From CAWEHT01 sp963808455 (GTDB lineage Bacteria; Chloroflexota; Anaerolineae; CG2-30-64-16), in NCBI GenBank assembly GCA_963808455.1, contig CAWEHT010000035.1, positions 1-37,646 of the forward strand: a stretch of DNA of 37,646 bases. The letters run 5' to 3'. Each line of letters begins with the position of its first letter. Position 1 is the first letter of the stretch. Made by a program: the position numbers and the translations under genes. Shown here one piece after another: positions 7,456 to 16,129 of this stretch. The notes beneath the pieces are model-generated. The model had not been told where the DNA came from. It was given only the letters and a program-made list of their open reading frames with translations, and did not search any database.

Positions 7456-8835
7456 ATGAAAAACCGCAGTTTGCTTATGGACGTATTGGATCGCGCAGAT
7501 GGTGGCCCAATCGTAGAGGAGAAAGAGTTCGATCGTGTGCTGGTGTGCAAGGGCATCGCAGAGCTGGTCACCCGGCACGACATCCGCATCCCCAAGACAC
7601 CCTTTGTGCCTTGCGACGATGATCTGGCGGACCGTGTTTTCGAGGCGGGGATGGAGCTCGCGGTAAGTGCGGGCCTATACTGTACCAACACCAACCGCCG
7701 TATCGTCTTTTCGCGGGCCGAAGTCGAGCGACGTCTGAACGACTTTCCGGGCCAGATCACACTGGGCGAGGGCGAGGACGCCTGCACCGTGCACTGGCGG
7801 CGCCCCGACGACAACGGGCGCATCGGCATCGTGGGTGGGGCGTACGGCACCCCCGTGCCTGAAGAGCTGTTCGTGCCCATTATGCTCAGCTACGCCCAAG
7901 AGCCGGTCGTCGACTGGATCGACAACGCTACCATGAGCACCGTCTACCGACGCGCCGTGCGCGGCGGGACCTACTGGGAGATGCTGTCATGCTGGGAAGA
8001 AGCCGACAAGTCCTTCGAGGTCTTGCGGCGAGCAGGGCGCCCGGGCCTGGCCATCGGCTGTGCCGAGGCTTCCACGAGCGACCTGGGTGAGCTCACCACG
8101 GCCACAGCCATTGGGGGATTCAGACCCATCGATTGGCACCACGCCTGCCTGTCCAGCGAGCTCAAGACATCTTACGACCAGTTGAACAAGGTCGTCCACT
8201 TCACGCGCACCGGCTGCCACATTCATTCCTTCTACAACCCCATCTACGGCGGGCTGGTCGGCGGTCGCGAAGGGATGGCGGTGGCGATCGTGGCCGGGAT
8301 GATCATGATGGAACTGGCCCACCTGGCATCCACTGTCAACGTGGGCCCGACCCATATGCGCTACAATTGCAGCACGCACCCCGACATGATGGCCGGCATT
8401 GCCGTCGCGCTGCAGGCAGTGACACGTAACGCGAAGTTGCTTACCAGCGTTTTCATGCGCCCGGCCAGCGGCCCCGGCACGAAGACGATCCTCTACGAGA
8501 CGGCGGCCCTGGCGCTCGCGGCTGCGAGCTCGGGCAGCGCTTTCATAGAGGGAGTTCAATCAGCTACCGGCATCCACGAGGGCCATTGCAGTGGGCTCGA
8601 GGCCCGCTTTGTGGGCGAAGTGTGCCGCGCCTCGTGTGGCATGCCTCGTGGGCAGGCCAATGGGATCGCCCAGGCCCTGGTTGCCCGCTATGCGGCCATC
8701 TTTGACGCTCCTCCAATCGGACGGCCGTTCCCTGAGGTCTACAACTTGAAAACGCTCAAGCCTTCGCCTGAATGGGAAGGGATGTACGAGGACGTCAAGG
8801 GTGAGCTCCGAGAACTTGGGCTGCCCATTCGTTGA
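7456..8835 (+). CDS. MtmB-family methyltransferase without pyrrolysine (copy 1)
   Basis: 459 residues, the length of archaeal monomethylamine methyltransferase MtmB. Family-like features run along the whole protein: VFEAGMELAVSAGLYCT, GGAYGTPVPEELFVPIMLSYA, RAGRPGLAIG, HSFYNPIYGGLVGGREGMAV, GLEARFVGEV and a C-terminus (LKTLKPSPEWEGMYEDV) like that of MtmB. In a remembered alignment the Methanosarcina pyrrolysine follows AGRPGMGV; here the equivalent residue is Gly201 (codon GGC), with no in-frame TAG. By analogy, MttB homologues without pyrrolysine act on quaternary amines such as glycine betaine, not on trimethylamine. This enzyme probably moves a methyl group from another N-methyl substrate to the corrinoid protein just upstream. 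ATG 7456 follows AGGAGG. The frame is intact. Confidence 0.85.
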   Translation: MKNRSLLMDVLDRADGGPIVEEKEFDRVLVCKGIAELVTRHDIRIPKTPFVPCDDDLADRVFEAGMELAVSAGLYCTNTNRRIVFSRAEVERRLNDFPGQITLGEGEDACTVHWRRPDDNGRIGIVGGAYGTPVPEELFVPIMLSYAQEPVVDWIDNATMSTVYRRAVRGGTYWEMLSCWEEADKSFEVLRRAGRPGLAIGCAEASTSDLGELTTATAIGGFRPIDWHHACLSSELKTSYDQLNKVVHFTRTGCHIHSFYNPIYGGLVGGREGMAVAIVAGMIMMELAHLASTVNVGPTHMRYNCSTHPDMMAGIAVALQAVTRNAKLLTSVFMRPASGPGTKTILYETAALALAAASSGSAFIEGVQSATGIHEGHCSGLEARFVGEVCRASCGMPRGQANGIAQALVARYAAIFDAPPIGRPFPEVYNLKTLKPSPEWEGMYEDVKGELRELGLPIR

Positions 8836-8854
8836 TACCAGCACGGGAGCCAAT

Positions 8855-9766
8855 ATGTCTATCGACACCAGCCCGTCCAGACTGGATAGCCGGCCCCTCT
8901 ACCTCAGGGTAGAAGAATCTATCCGCGACATGATCGAGAAGGGCGCCTACGCTATCGACCAACAGCTGCCCTCTGAAGAGCGGCTGGCGGCAGCGCTCGG
9001 CGTGAGCCGGCCTACCATCCGCATGGCGCTGGCAAGGCTCGAAAGTCTGGGCCTGGTCAAGCGCCAGCAAGGCGGCGGGACCTTCGTGATCAGGCGCAAG
9101 CCGGCGGTCTTTGATATGGGGCTCGAAACGATTCAGAGCCTGCATCCTCGCCAGTCGAGGGTGAGCGGCCTGAGTTCACAAATTGCCTCTCTGGACGCCA
9201 GTCTGGTGGAAGCGGACGCGGCGCTGGCGCCGCAGCTGCAGGTCGCCCCGGGCAGCGCGCTGGTGCGGGTTTGCAGGATCGTTATGGTGGAAGGCGAGCC
9301 TGCGGCCTACCTCTGCGATTATGTTCCGGAAAGCGTGGTGACGCTCGCCGAAATGAAGGCAGGCTTCACTGACTCGGTGCTTGACTTTTTCGCTCGGCGG
9401 GGCAACCCGCAACTCATCTACGCGAGATCGGACATCTCGATCTATCATGCCGAGCCAGACATGGCGGCGTCTTTAGCCGTGGAAGAGGGGGAGCCGCTCT
9501 TCCAGCTGGACGAGGGCTTCTATGCCGCAGGCGACGAACTTGTGGACTGGTCTCACAACTATTTCGTGCCCAGGCATTTCCGGTTCCATGTCATCCGACG
9601 CGTGCTTAGTAGTGTAAGTGAACCCGGTAGTCGCCGCGCCGGCAGCGAAGGAAGCTGCCGGCGCGGCCTTTGTCACTGCTGTCGCATCGCCACGGGTTTC
9701 CGTGACGCTGAGGGTCGGACCATTGGTTTGTGTCAGGATGGAGGAATGGCCTCATGCAAATGCTGA
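8855..9766 (+). CDS. GntR/HutC-family transcriptional regulator
   Basis: Winged-helix DNA-binding domain at about residues 14-76 (YLRVEESIRDMIEKGAY, QLPSEERLAAALGVSRPT, RQQGGGTFV), then a UTRA effector domain to about residue 250 (VRVCRIVMVEGEPAAYL, EPLFQLDEGFY, VDWSHNYFVPRHFRFHVI). ATG 8855 follows GGGAG, 20 bp after the methyltransferase stop. The family's usual end falls near 9602-9610, where other frames have stops (TAG TAG, TAA). The remaining 54 or so residues look random and contain a strong hairpin at 9633-9667, so a small indel near 9605 has probably extended the reading frame. It probably regulates the cluster in response to a pathway metabolite. Confidence 0.85.
   Translation: MSIDTSPSRLDSRPLYLRVEESIRDMIEKGAYAIDQQLPSEERLAAALGVSRPTIRMALARLESLGLVKRQQGGGTFVIRRKPAVFDMGLETIQSLHPRQSRVSGLSSQIASLDASLVEADAALAPQLQVAPGSALVRVCRIVMVEGEPAAYLCDYVPESVVTLAEMKAGFTDSVLDFFARRGNPQLIYARSDISIYHAEPDMAASLAVEEGEPLFQLDEGFYAAGDELVDWSHNYFVPRHFRFHVIRRVLSSVSEPGSRRAGSEGSCRRGLCHCCRIATGFRDAEGRTIGLCQDGGMASCKC
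9633..9670 (+). terminator. GC-rich hairpin after the GntR gene
   Basis: A perfect 13-bp inverted repeat, GCCGCGCCGGCAG and CTGCCGGCGCGGC, with a 9-nt loop, followed by CTTTGT. It looks like an intrinsic terminator or attenuator with a weak T-tract. It would separate the first methyltransferase segment from the amidohydrolase segment. It lies inside the extended GntR reading frame, which argues that the true stop is upstream. Confidence 0.65.
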
Positions 9767-10995
9767 TCAAGAACGCTCGCCGCGAGACAACGGCTGAGCT
9801 CATCGATATCTTGATACGCGATGGGCACATTGCTGCCGTGGGACCGGGGCTTGCCGGGGATGGCGGTCGAGTCATCGACGCGCAGGGCCTGATGGCGTCA
9901 CCGCCTTTCATCAACCCCCACTTCCATCTCGAAAACGCCTTGCTCGGCGTCACGGCCAATTCGTCGGGCACGCTGCGCGAGGCGATCGACAGCTACCTGG
10001 TTGTGAAGCAGCAGATGTCGCGCGAGGACATCCTGGCGCGTGCCGGCCGCGCCCTGCGAGCCGCGGTCGGCTACGGGACGTTGGCCATGCGCAGCCACGT
10101 TGACGTCGATCACGAGGCAGGCACCCGCCTGGCCGAAGCCATCCTTGCCGTGCGGGAACAGTGGCGCCCCGTCGTCGATATTCAGGTGGTGGCCTTTCCG
10201 CAGCACGGGCTCGCGCGCAACCCTGAGGCGGTCGACCTGATGTACCAGTGCATGGAGATGGGCACCGACCTGGTGGGAGGCATGCCCCATGGCGAGCGCA
10301 ACATGGACGACGCGGCCCGCCACATCGAGATCGCCTTCGCGATCGGCGCGCAAGTACGGCGCGGACATCGACATGCACACCGACGAGACGGACGATCCGA
10401 ACTGGACATCGCTCGAGCTGCTCGCCGAGCAGACCCTGGCTAACGGCTACCAGGGACGCGTCACGGCGAGCCACTGCTGTGCGATGGGCCGCTGGCCCGT
10501 GCCGGTCCGGGACCGCGTCATCGACAAAGTGCGCGCCGCGTGGAGATAACTATCTGCCCCAACATACCGGTGAACCTGCTCCTCCAGGGGCGAAACGATC
10601 CGCCGCCGGTGCCGCGTGGCGCGGCGCCGATCAAGGAACTGTTGGCGGCCGGCGTGAACGTGACCTGCGGCCAGGACGACATCTGGAACATGTTCTATCC
10701 ATTCGGCAAGATGGACATGCTTGAGGTGGCGGCCATGACGGCGCACGTTTGCCATCTCAGCAGCGCCGCGGAGATCGAGGCCGCCTTTCGGATGCCACGC
10801 CTGCATGCAGCGCGCGCCCTGCGGCTGGGTGGCTATGGCCTCGAGCCCGGTTGTTGGGGCGATGTGGTTCTGATAGATGCCAACAGCGCGCTCGACGTGC
10901 TGCGCTTGCAGCCCGACCGGCGCTACGTGATCCGGCGAGGAGAGGTGATCGCCGAAACCGAGAGCCGCCGCCGGTTTCACCCGATGGTGCCTTAG
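9754..10995 (+). CDS. Cytosine deaminase-like amidohydrolase (two frameshifts)
   Basis: Metal-dependent deaminase of the CodA/AtzC-like branch of the amidohydrolase superfamily, about 413 residues when the frames are joined. Expected motifs occur in order: PPFINPHFHLEN (His56 and His58 bind metal), VAFPQHG (a substrate-contacting Gln in CodA), DMHTDETDD (metal His and catalytic Glu), VTASHCCAMG (metal His), CPNIPVNLLLQGR, and GVNVTCGQDDIW with the conserved Asp. Frameshifts lie near 10352 and 10538. Members deaminate cytosine, isoguanine, creatinine or related N-heterocycles. ATG 9754 follows GGATGGAGG. Its place between two methyltransferase pairs suggests that the methylated substrate, or its product, carries a ring amino or imino group. 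Confidence 0.85.
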
Positions 10996-11128
10996 CCTGG
11001 CCTGCCGGCCAGGAGATATCCGGCGATAGCTATCGGAAAGACATCGGCCGGGCGGCGGGGGCGCTTGACCTGCCAATCGGCACATGGACGATGGTCCGTC
11101 GAACGAAGTGCAAGGAGGAAGCAATCTG

Positions 11129-11782
11129 GTGGATGCATTTGAAAGGATCCAGGGAAGCCTGCTGGAGGCTATCTATGAGGGTGATGTAGACGGTGGGCGG
11201 CGTTTGGCCGAACAAGCGCTGGCCCTCGACATCTCCCCCGGCCGCATCTTCAGCACCTGTGTCGAGCCCGCGCTGATGCACGTGGGCGATCAGTTCAGCC
11301 GTCTGGAAGTTTTCCTTCCCGAGATGATGGCCAGCGCCGAAGTGGCCAAAGCCATCTTCGACGTGTTGGAGCCGGCCATGAAAGCCCAACAGGCCGGCAG
11401 CCTCTCGTTGGGCAAGGTGGTGATCGGCACCGTGGTAGGCGATGTGCACGACATCGGCAAGAACATGGTGGCGTGCCTGCTGGAGGTCTCGGGCTTCCAG
11501 GTATTCAACCTGGGCTGTGACGTCTCCGTGCAAACCCTTCTGAAGGCCGCCAGGGAGCAGCAGGCAGACATCATTGCCATGTCAAGCCTCCTGACAACCT
11601 CGCTGCCCTACATGAAAGACCTGCTGAATTTCCTCAAGGAGACCGGGCAAGGCAAGAGCTACAAGGTGATGGTAGGAGGCGGGCCGGTGACGGCCGAATG
11701 GGCCAGCCAGGCCGGGGCTGATGGCTATGGCAAGAATGCCGCCGAGGCCGTGATCGTTGCCAGGCGGCTCCTGGGCCGGTAG
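11129..11782 (+). CDS. Second corrinoid (methyl-carrier) protein
   Basis: 217 residues from GTG 11129, which follows AAGGAGG at 11112-11118; an upstream in-frame ATG at 11084 lacks such a site. It has the same architecture as the first corrinoid protein: a helical cap (IQGSLLEAIYEGDVDGGRRLAEQAL, EVFLPEMMASAEVAKAIF) and a B12 domain with GDVHDIGKN (Asp105, His107 cobalt ligand, Gly110), IIAMSSLLTTSLPYM and VMVGGGPVTAEWA. It is only moderately similar to the first, so it is an old paralogue serving its own methyltransferase. The following 198 bp before the methyltransferase hold no clear promoter or terminator. Confidence 0.9.
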   Translation: MDAFERIQGSLLEAIYEGDVDGGRRLAEQALALDISPGRIFSTCVEPALMHVGDQFSRLEVFLPEMMASAEVAKAIFDVLEPAMKAQQAGSLSLGKVVIGTVVGDVHDIGKNMVACLLEVSGFQVFNLGCDVSVQTLLKAAREQQADIIAMSSLLTTSLPYMKDLLNFLKETGQGKSYKVMVGGGPVTAEWASQAGADGYGKNAAEAVIVARRLLGR

Positions 11783-11980
11783 CGCAAAGTCAATCAACCT
11801 ATTCGGTGGTGCCCGACGGATTCTCTCCCTGCGGGGACTTCGTCGCTGGCGGCTTGCCGCGGCCCTGATAGGCCGTAGGCCCGCTCAGAACGACACCTGG
11901 TGCTGCCGAAGACGTCGCTTGCGGGTGCGCTAGCGCCTGGCAGATGGGCTTGCTGCGAGCACTCAACACGGGAGGAAAAC

Positions 11981-13353
11981 ATGCGCAATTCGAGCCGCCT
12001 GATCGATATCCTGGACCGCATGGAGACGGGCCAGATCATGGAGGAGAACGACTTCGATAAGCTGATTGCGAAGCGCTGCAAGGCGCTCGTCAAGGAGTAT
12101 GAGATCCGCTTCGACGGGTCCAGCCTGGTCAACTGCGACGATGCCATGGCCGACCGCTGCTTCCAGGCCGGCCTGCAGCTCGCCAGCGAGGCCGGCGTCT
12201 ATTGCCGTTCCAACAACCGGCGCCTGACCTGGAGCCGGCGCGAGATCCTGGACGTGCTGAAGAGCGCCCCGGGCGAACTGCTGGTTGGCGCCGGACATGA
12301 CCAGCACCTTGAATGCCGGCGCGAGGTCGAGGATAGCCGCCCGCCCACGATGATGGGCGGCCCTGTCGGGCAGCCCCTGCCCGAACACCTCTTCCTGCCG
12401 ATCATGCAGAGCTACATCCAGGAGCCTCTGGTTGACATGGTCGTCGATGGCACCCTGCAGTCGGTGTACGGCCGGGAGCCTCGCACCCGGTCGCCGTGGG
12501 AAATCCTCGCCGGTTGGCATGAGGCAGAGCTGGCCCTGGCAGCCGCCCGTCGCGCCGGCCGCGAGGGCATCTCGCTCGGCTGCGTCGAGTGTTCATGCTC
12601 GGACCTTCCCGAGCTTTCCGCCACCTCCTATGGCGGTTTCCGGCCCACCGATTGGCACCAGATCGCCATGATCAGCGAGTTGAAGACGGATTACGGCCTG
12701 CTCAACAAAGTGACGCATCTGGTGCGCACCGATTCCATTATCCACACGTTCGCCAACCCGATCTATGGCGGCCTGGCCGGCGGCGCCGAGGGGCTGGCAG
12801 TTATCCTGGTCAGCGGCATGATCCTGCTGCAAATGGCTTACATGACCACGACGCACTCGCAGTGCCCACACATCCCTTCTTCCTGTGCGACACGACGCCC
12901 GAGATCATCTGGGCCATGAGCCTCGAGGTGCAGGCGCTGAGCCGCAACACGCCCTTCATGACGGTCGTCACGATCTCCCCCGTGGGCGGGCCGTGCACCA
13001 AGACCCTGCTCTACGAGGCGACGGCCATCGCGACCATGGCTACCGTCTCGGGAGCAGCCGCCCTGTTGGGCCCGCGCTCGGCCTGCGGCAAGGGTTTTGG
13101 CAACGTGACCGGCCTGGAGGCCCGCTTCAGCAGCGAGGTAGGTCATGCCGTGGCCGGGATGGCGCGGCACAAGGCCGACGAGATCGTCAGGGCGGTCGTG
13201 CCCAAGTACAAGGACCTGCTTGGCACGGAGCCGAGCGGGAAGCGCTTCGACCAGGCCTACGACCTGCAAAGCCTGAAGCCGTGCCCTGAGTGGCTGCAGA
13301 TTTACGACGAGGTCAAGGAAGAGGTATCTGCCCTCGGCGTGCCATTCGCGTGA
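11981..13353 (+). CDS. MtmB-family methyltransferase without pyrrolysine (copy 2, one frameshift)
   Basis: Paralogue of the enzyme at 7456: DILDRMETGQIMEENDF, FQAGLQLASEAGVYC, GGPVGQPLPEHLFLPIMQSY, ISELKTDYGLLNKVTHLV, FANPIYGGLAGGAEGLAV, GLEARFSSEVGHAVAG and LQSLKPCPEWLQIYDEV. The pyrrolysine-equivalent residue is Gly200 in RAGREGISLGC. The frame breaks once at about 12850-12870 (the reading changes from TTTHSQ to PTHPFFLCDTTPE). One missing base explains this, and both sides align without loss, so the gene is otherwise complete at about 457 residues. ATG 11981 follows GGGAGG. The stop is 2 bp from the end of the convergent molybdenum hydroxylase gene. It probably acts with the corrinoid protein at 11129, perhaps on a different N-methyl position. 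Confidence 0.8.
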
Positions 13354-13355
13354 GG

Positions 13356-15660
13356 TTATGTGCCAGCAACGGGCGTGCCGCCGGTCCCGTCGGCACGCCC
13401 GTTCTGGAGGGCGCCCCACACCCGTTCCGCCGTGAGCGGCAGCCGGTTCAGAGAAACTCCAACGGCATCCTCTATCGCGTTGGCGATGGCCGGGGCGGTC
13501 GCCATCAGAACGGGCTCGCCGAGTCCGCCGGCGCCCAAAGGCCCGAGAGGCTCGGGGATTTCGAGCAGCACGGCTTCGATGGCCGGTAAGTCTAACGCTG
13601 TGGGCAGCACATAACTCTCTAGCGAGTTATTCAGGATGCGCCCTTCGTTGACCAGCAGTTGCTCGGTCAAGGCGAAGCCCACGCCCATCGCTCCCGAACC
13701 TTGCAGCTGGCCCAGTGCGCCGCCGCGATTGATCACGCGGCCGGCATTGTGGACCGCGATCAGCCGTTCGACGGTCACCTGGCCGGTCTCCGTATCGACG
13801 AGGACCTGCGCAAGCTGGCTGCCGAAGGAGGAGGGCCCCACGCCGTAGGGGCTGTCGGGTGCATCGGTCAGCCTGGGATATTCCATGACATAGAACCCCT
13901 CGGCGTGCAAGGCACGGTTCTTCTCCTGGCATTTCGCCGCGAGCTGGCCGACCGAGATCGAAAGGGCCTCGCCCTCGGCGTACAACTGTCCACCGTGAAG
14001 GTCGAGGATCTCGAGCGGCAGGCCAGTCTCCTCGGCTGCCGTGATCAACAGGTTCTGGCGGATGGCGGAGGCCGCTTTGAGCAGGGCGTTGCCCGAAACG
14101 AAGGTCTGCCGCGTGGCGACCGTCCCCCCGGCATCTGGCGTCTGCTGCGTGTCAGGCCCCACCACGCGGATGGCCGAGAGCTCCACGCCCAGTTGCTCGG
14201 CGGCCAGGATCGCCATGGCCGTGTGCCCCCCCTGGCCGATCTCGACCACGCTGGTGCGCAGGGTCACGGAGCCATCGCCGGCCATCTCGAGCGCGACACC
14301 GGCGTAATCGGGGCGCTGGAACCCCAGCCCGATGACAAACCAGCTCGAAGCCAGCCCCCAGCCGCGGCGCAGATGGGGCGCGGGCCGGCGTTCGAGGTCA
14401 TTGCGATCAGCCCAGCCTCCCAGGCGTGCCGCCTCCAGCAGGCCGGCGCGCATGCCCCCCGCTTCGCGGATCACGGCGCCGGAAGGCGTCGGCTCGCCGG
14501 TCTTCAGGCCGTTGCGCAGGCGGATCTCCAGCGGGTCGAGGCCCAGGCGGTGGGCCAGCTCGTCCATCTGCCGCTCGCAGGCAAAACATACCTGCGGGCC
14601 GCCGAAGCCGCGCATGGCACCGGAGATCGGATTGTTCGTAAAGACCGTGAAGCTCTCCATCCTGGCGTTGGGCACGTAGTACGGTCCGCTCGAGACCAGG
14701 GCCGCAAAGCCCATTACGGCCGGCCCGGCATTCGTGTAAGGCCCGGTATCGCCGACGATCTCCGCCTGCATGGCGGTGAGCGTGCCATCACGGCGAGCGC
14801 CCGTCCGGTAGCGCGCCACCACCGGGTGGCGCTTGACGTGCGTGCCGATCGACTCCTCGCGTGCGGATCATGCGGACGGGGCGTCTCGTAGCCTGCGCCA
14901 GCAGGGCCGCGTGCATCTGCACATGGGCCTCGTCCTTGCCGCCAAAGGCTCCGCCGACGCTGGGCGAAATGACCCGTACCCTGCTCTCCGGTATGGCCAG
15001 AGAGCGGGCCACCTGGTGGCGATCGTGATGGGGCGATTGGTTGGAGGCGTAGACCACCATCGTGCCGTCGCGGTCCACGTAGGCCACCGCGCCCTCCGTC
15101 TCCAGAAAGGCATGCTCGATCCAGGGCGTGTGGTAGACCTCCTCGACCACGACGTCGGCCTGCGCGAAGCCCGCCTCCAGGTCGCCGCATGCGAACACCG
15201 TATGCGCCCGCACGTTGTCGCGCCCCGGCCAGACCCGTGGCGCGCCCGGGCGCATGGCCTCGAGCGGGTCGAAGATCCCCGGCAGCGGCTCATAGTCCAC
15301 CTGGATGGCGGCCAGCGCCTGCTCGGCGCAGGCCTCGTCCTCCGCGGCAACGGCGGCCAGCGCGTCGCCGATATAGCGCACTATGTCGCCGACCAGCAGC
15401 GGCTGGTCTGGGTCCATATACAGGTAGCTGTTCTCGCCCGGGATATCCTCCGCCGTCAGGACGGCGCAGACCCCCGGAACCCGCCGGGCGCGGCTGACGT
15501 CCAGGCGCTTGATGCGGGCGCAAGGGTAGGCGCTGTAGAGGAGCCGGCCGACGAGCATCCCGGGGAGGCGCAGGTCGGCGCAATACCGGGCCTGTCCTTT
15601 GACCGCGTCGATGCCATAGACCGGTGGGACCGGTTGGCCTACGATGTGCAGTTCAGCCAT
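13356..15660 (-). CDS. Molybdenum hydroxylase large (molybdopterin) subunit (one frameshift)
   Basis: Xanthine dehydrogenase/nicotinate hydroxylase-type catalytic subunit of about 767 residues. It shows the N-terminal a/b hammerhead domain (GQARYCADLRLPGMLVG), NQSPHHDRHQVA, GGAFGGKDEAHVQ (residues 236-247), GAMRGFGGPQVCFACE, MDELAHRLGLDPLEIRLRNG, GGTVATRQTF and the C-terminal GAGGLGEPVLMATAPAIANA, whose Glu is the catalytic base. The family hydroxylates N-heterocycles or aldehydes using water. The reading breaks once near 14865 (RTREESIGTHVKRHP needs a frame change). The ATG overlaps the iron-sulfur subunit stop by 8 nt. The order FAD, FeS, Mo is typical. The substrate cannot be told from motifs alone; the neighbourhood suggests a nucleobase-like ring. 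Confidence 0.88.
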
Positions 15661-16129
15661 GCGGCACCTCTACGCTTTCCGGTGTATGGCGCAGCTCGCC
15701 GGCTGCGGCAGTGACGGCCTGCACGATGGGCAGGTAGCCGGTGCAACGGCACAGGTTGCCGGCGATGGCCGCACGCACCTCTTCCGGGCCGGGATTGGGG
15801 TTTTCCAGAAGCAGGGCGTAGCAGGCCATGAGCATGCCGGGTGTGCAGTAGCCGCACTGGAAGGCCCACTTTTCCACAAACTGGCGTTGCAGCGGGTGCA
15901 GCTCTTCACCTTCCGCCAGCCCCTCGACGGTGAGAATAGCTGCGCCGTCGGCCTGGGGAGCCAGGACCAGGCAGGCGTTGACCGCCTGGCCGTCCATCAG
16001 CACCACGCAGGCGCCGCAGTCACCCTTGCCGCAGCCTTCCTTGGCGCCGGTCAGCCCCAGATCCTCGCGCAGCACCTGCAGCAGGGTGCGGTTGACCGCC
16101 GTCGTGACGCGATGCTGGCGTCTGTTCAC
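15653..16129 (-). CDS. Molybdenum hydroxylase [2Fe-2S] subunit
   Basis: Small electron-transfer subunit carrying two [2Fe-2S] clusters. From the GTG at 16129, the plant-ferredoxin cluster uses Cys33, 38, 41 and 53 (CGKGDCGAC) and the second uses Cys92, 95, 127 and 129 (QCGYCTPG, CRCTGY). The homologous frame extends upstream of this GTG (EIHLTVNRRQHRV fits the usual first beta-strand), so the real start is probably 30-40 bp earlier, and the start of the gene is confused by the frameshifted end of the FAD subunit. It passes electrons from the molybdenum site to the FAD subunit and is translationally coupled with both neighbours. Confidence 0.88.
   Translation of the reverse strand: MNRRQHRVTTAVNRTLLQVLREDLGLTGAKEGCGKGDCGACVVLMDGQAVNACLVLAPQADGAAILTVEGLAEGEELHPLQRQFVEKWAFQCGYCTPGMLMACYALLLENPNPGPEEVRAAIAGNLCRCTGYLPIVQAVTAAAGELRHTPESVEVPHG

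Noticed and set aside
7456..13353. In-frame TAG readthrough (pyrrolysine) in the methyltransferase genes
   Set aside because: The equivalent codon is GGC in both genes, copy 1 reads through without any internal stop, and copy 2 is broken by a frameshift, not a TAG.
13659..14891. Long open frame on the + strand opposite the molybdenum hydroxylase gene
   Set aside because: It lies antisense to a clear XDH-type gene and has no family features; GC-rich genes often leave such frames open.
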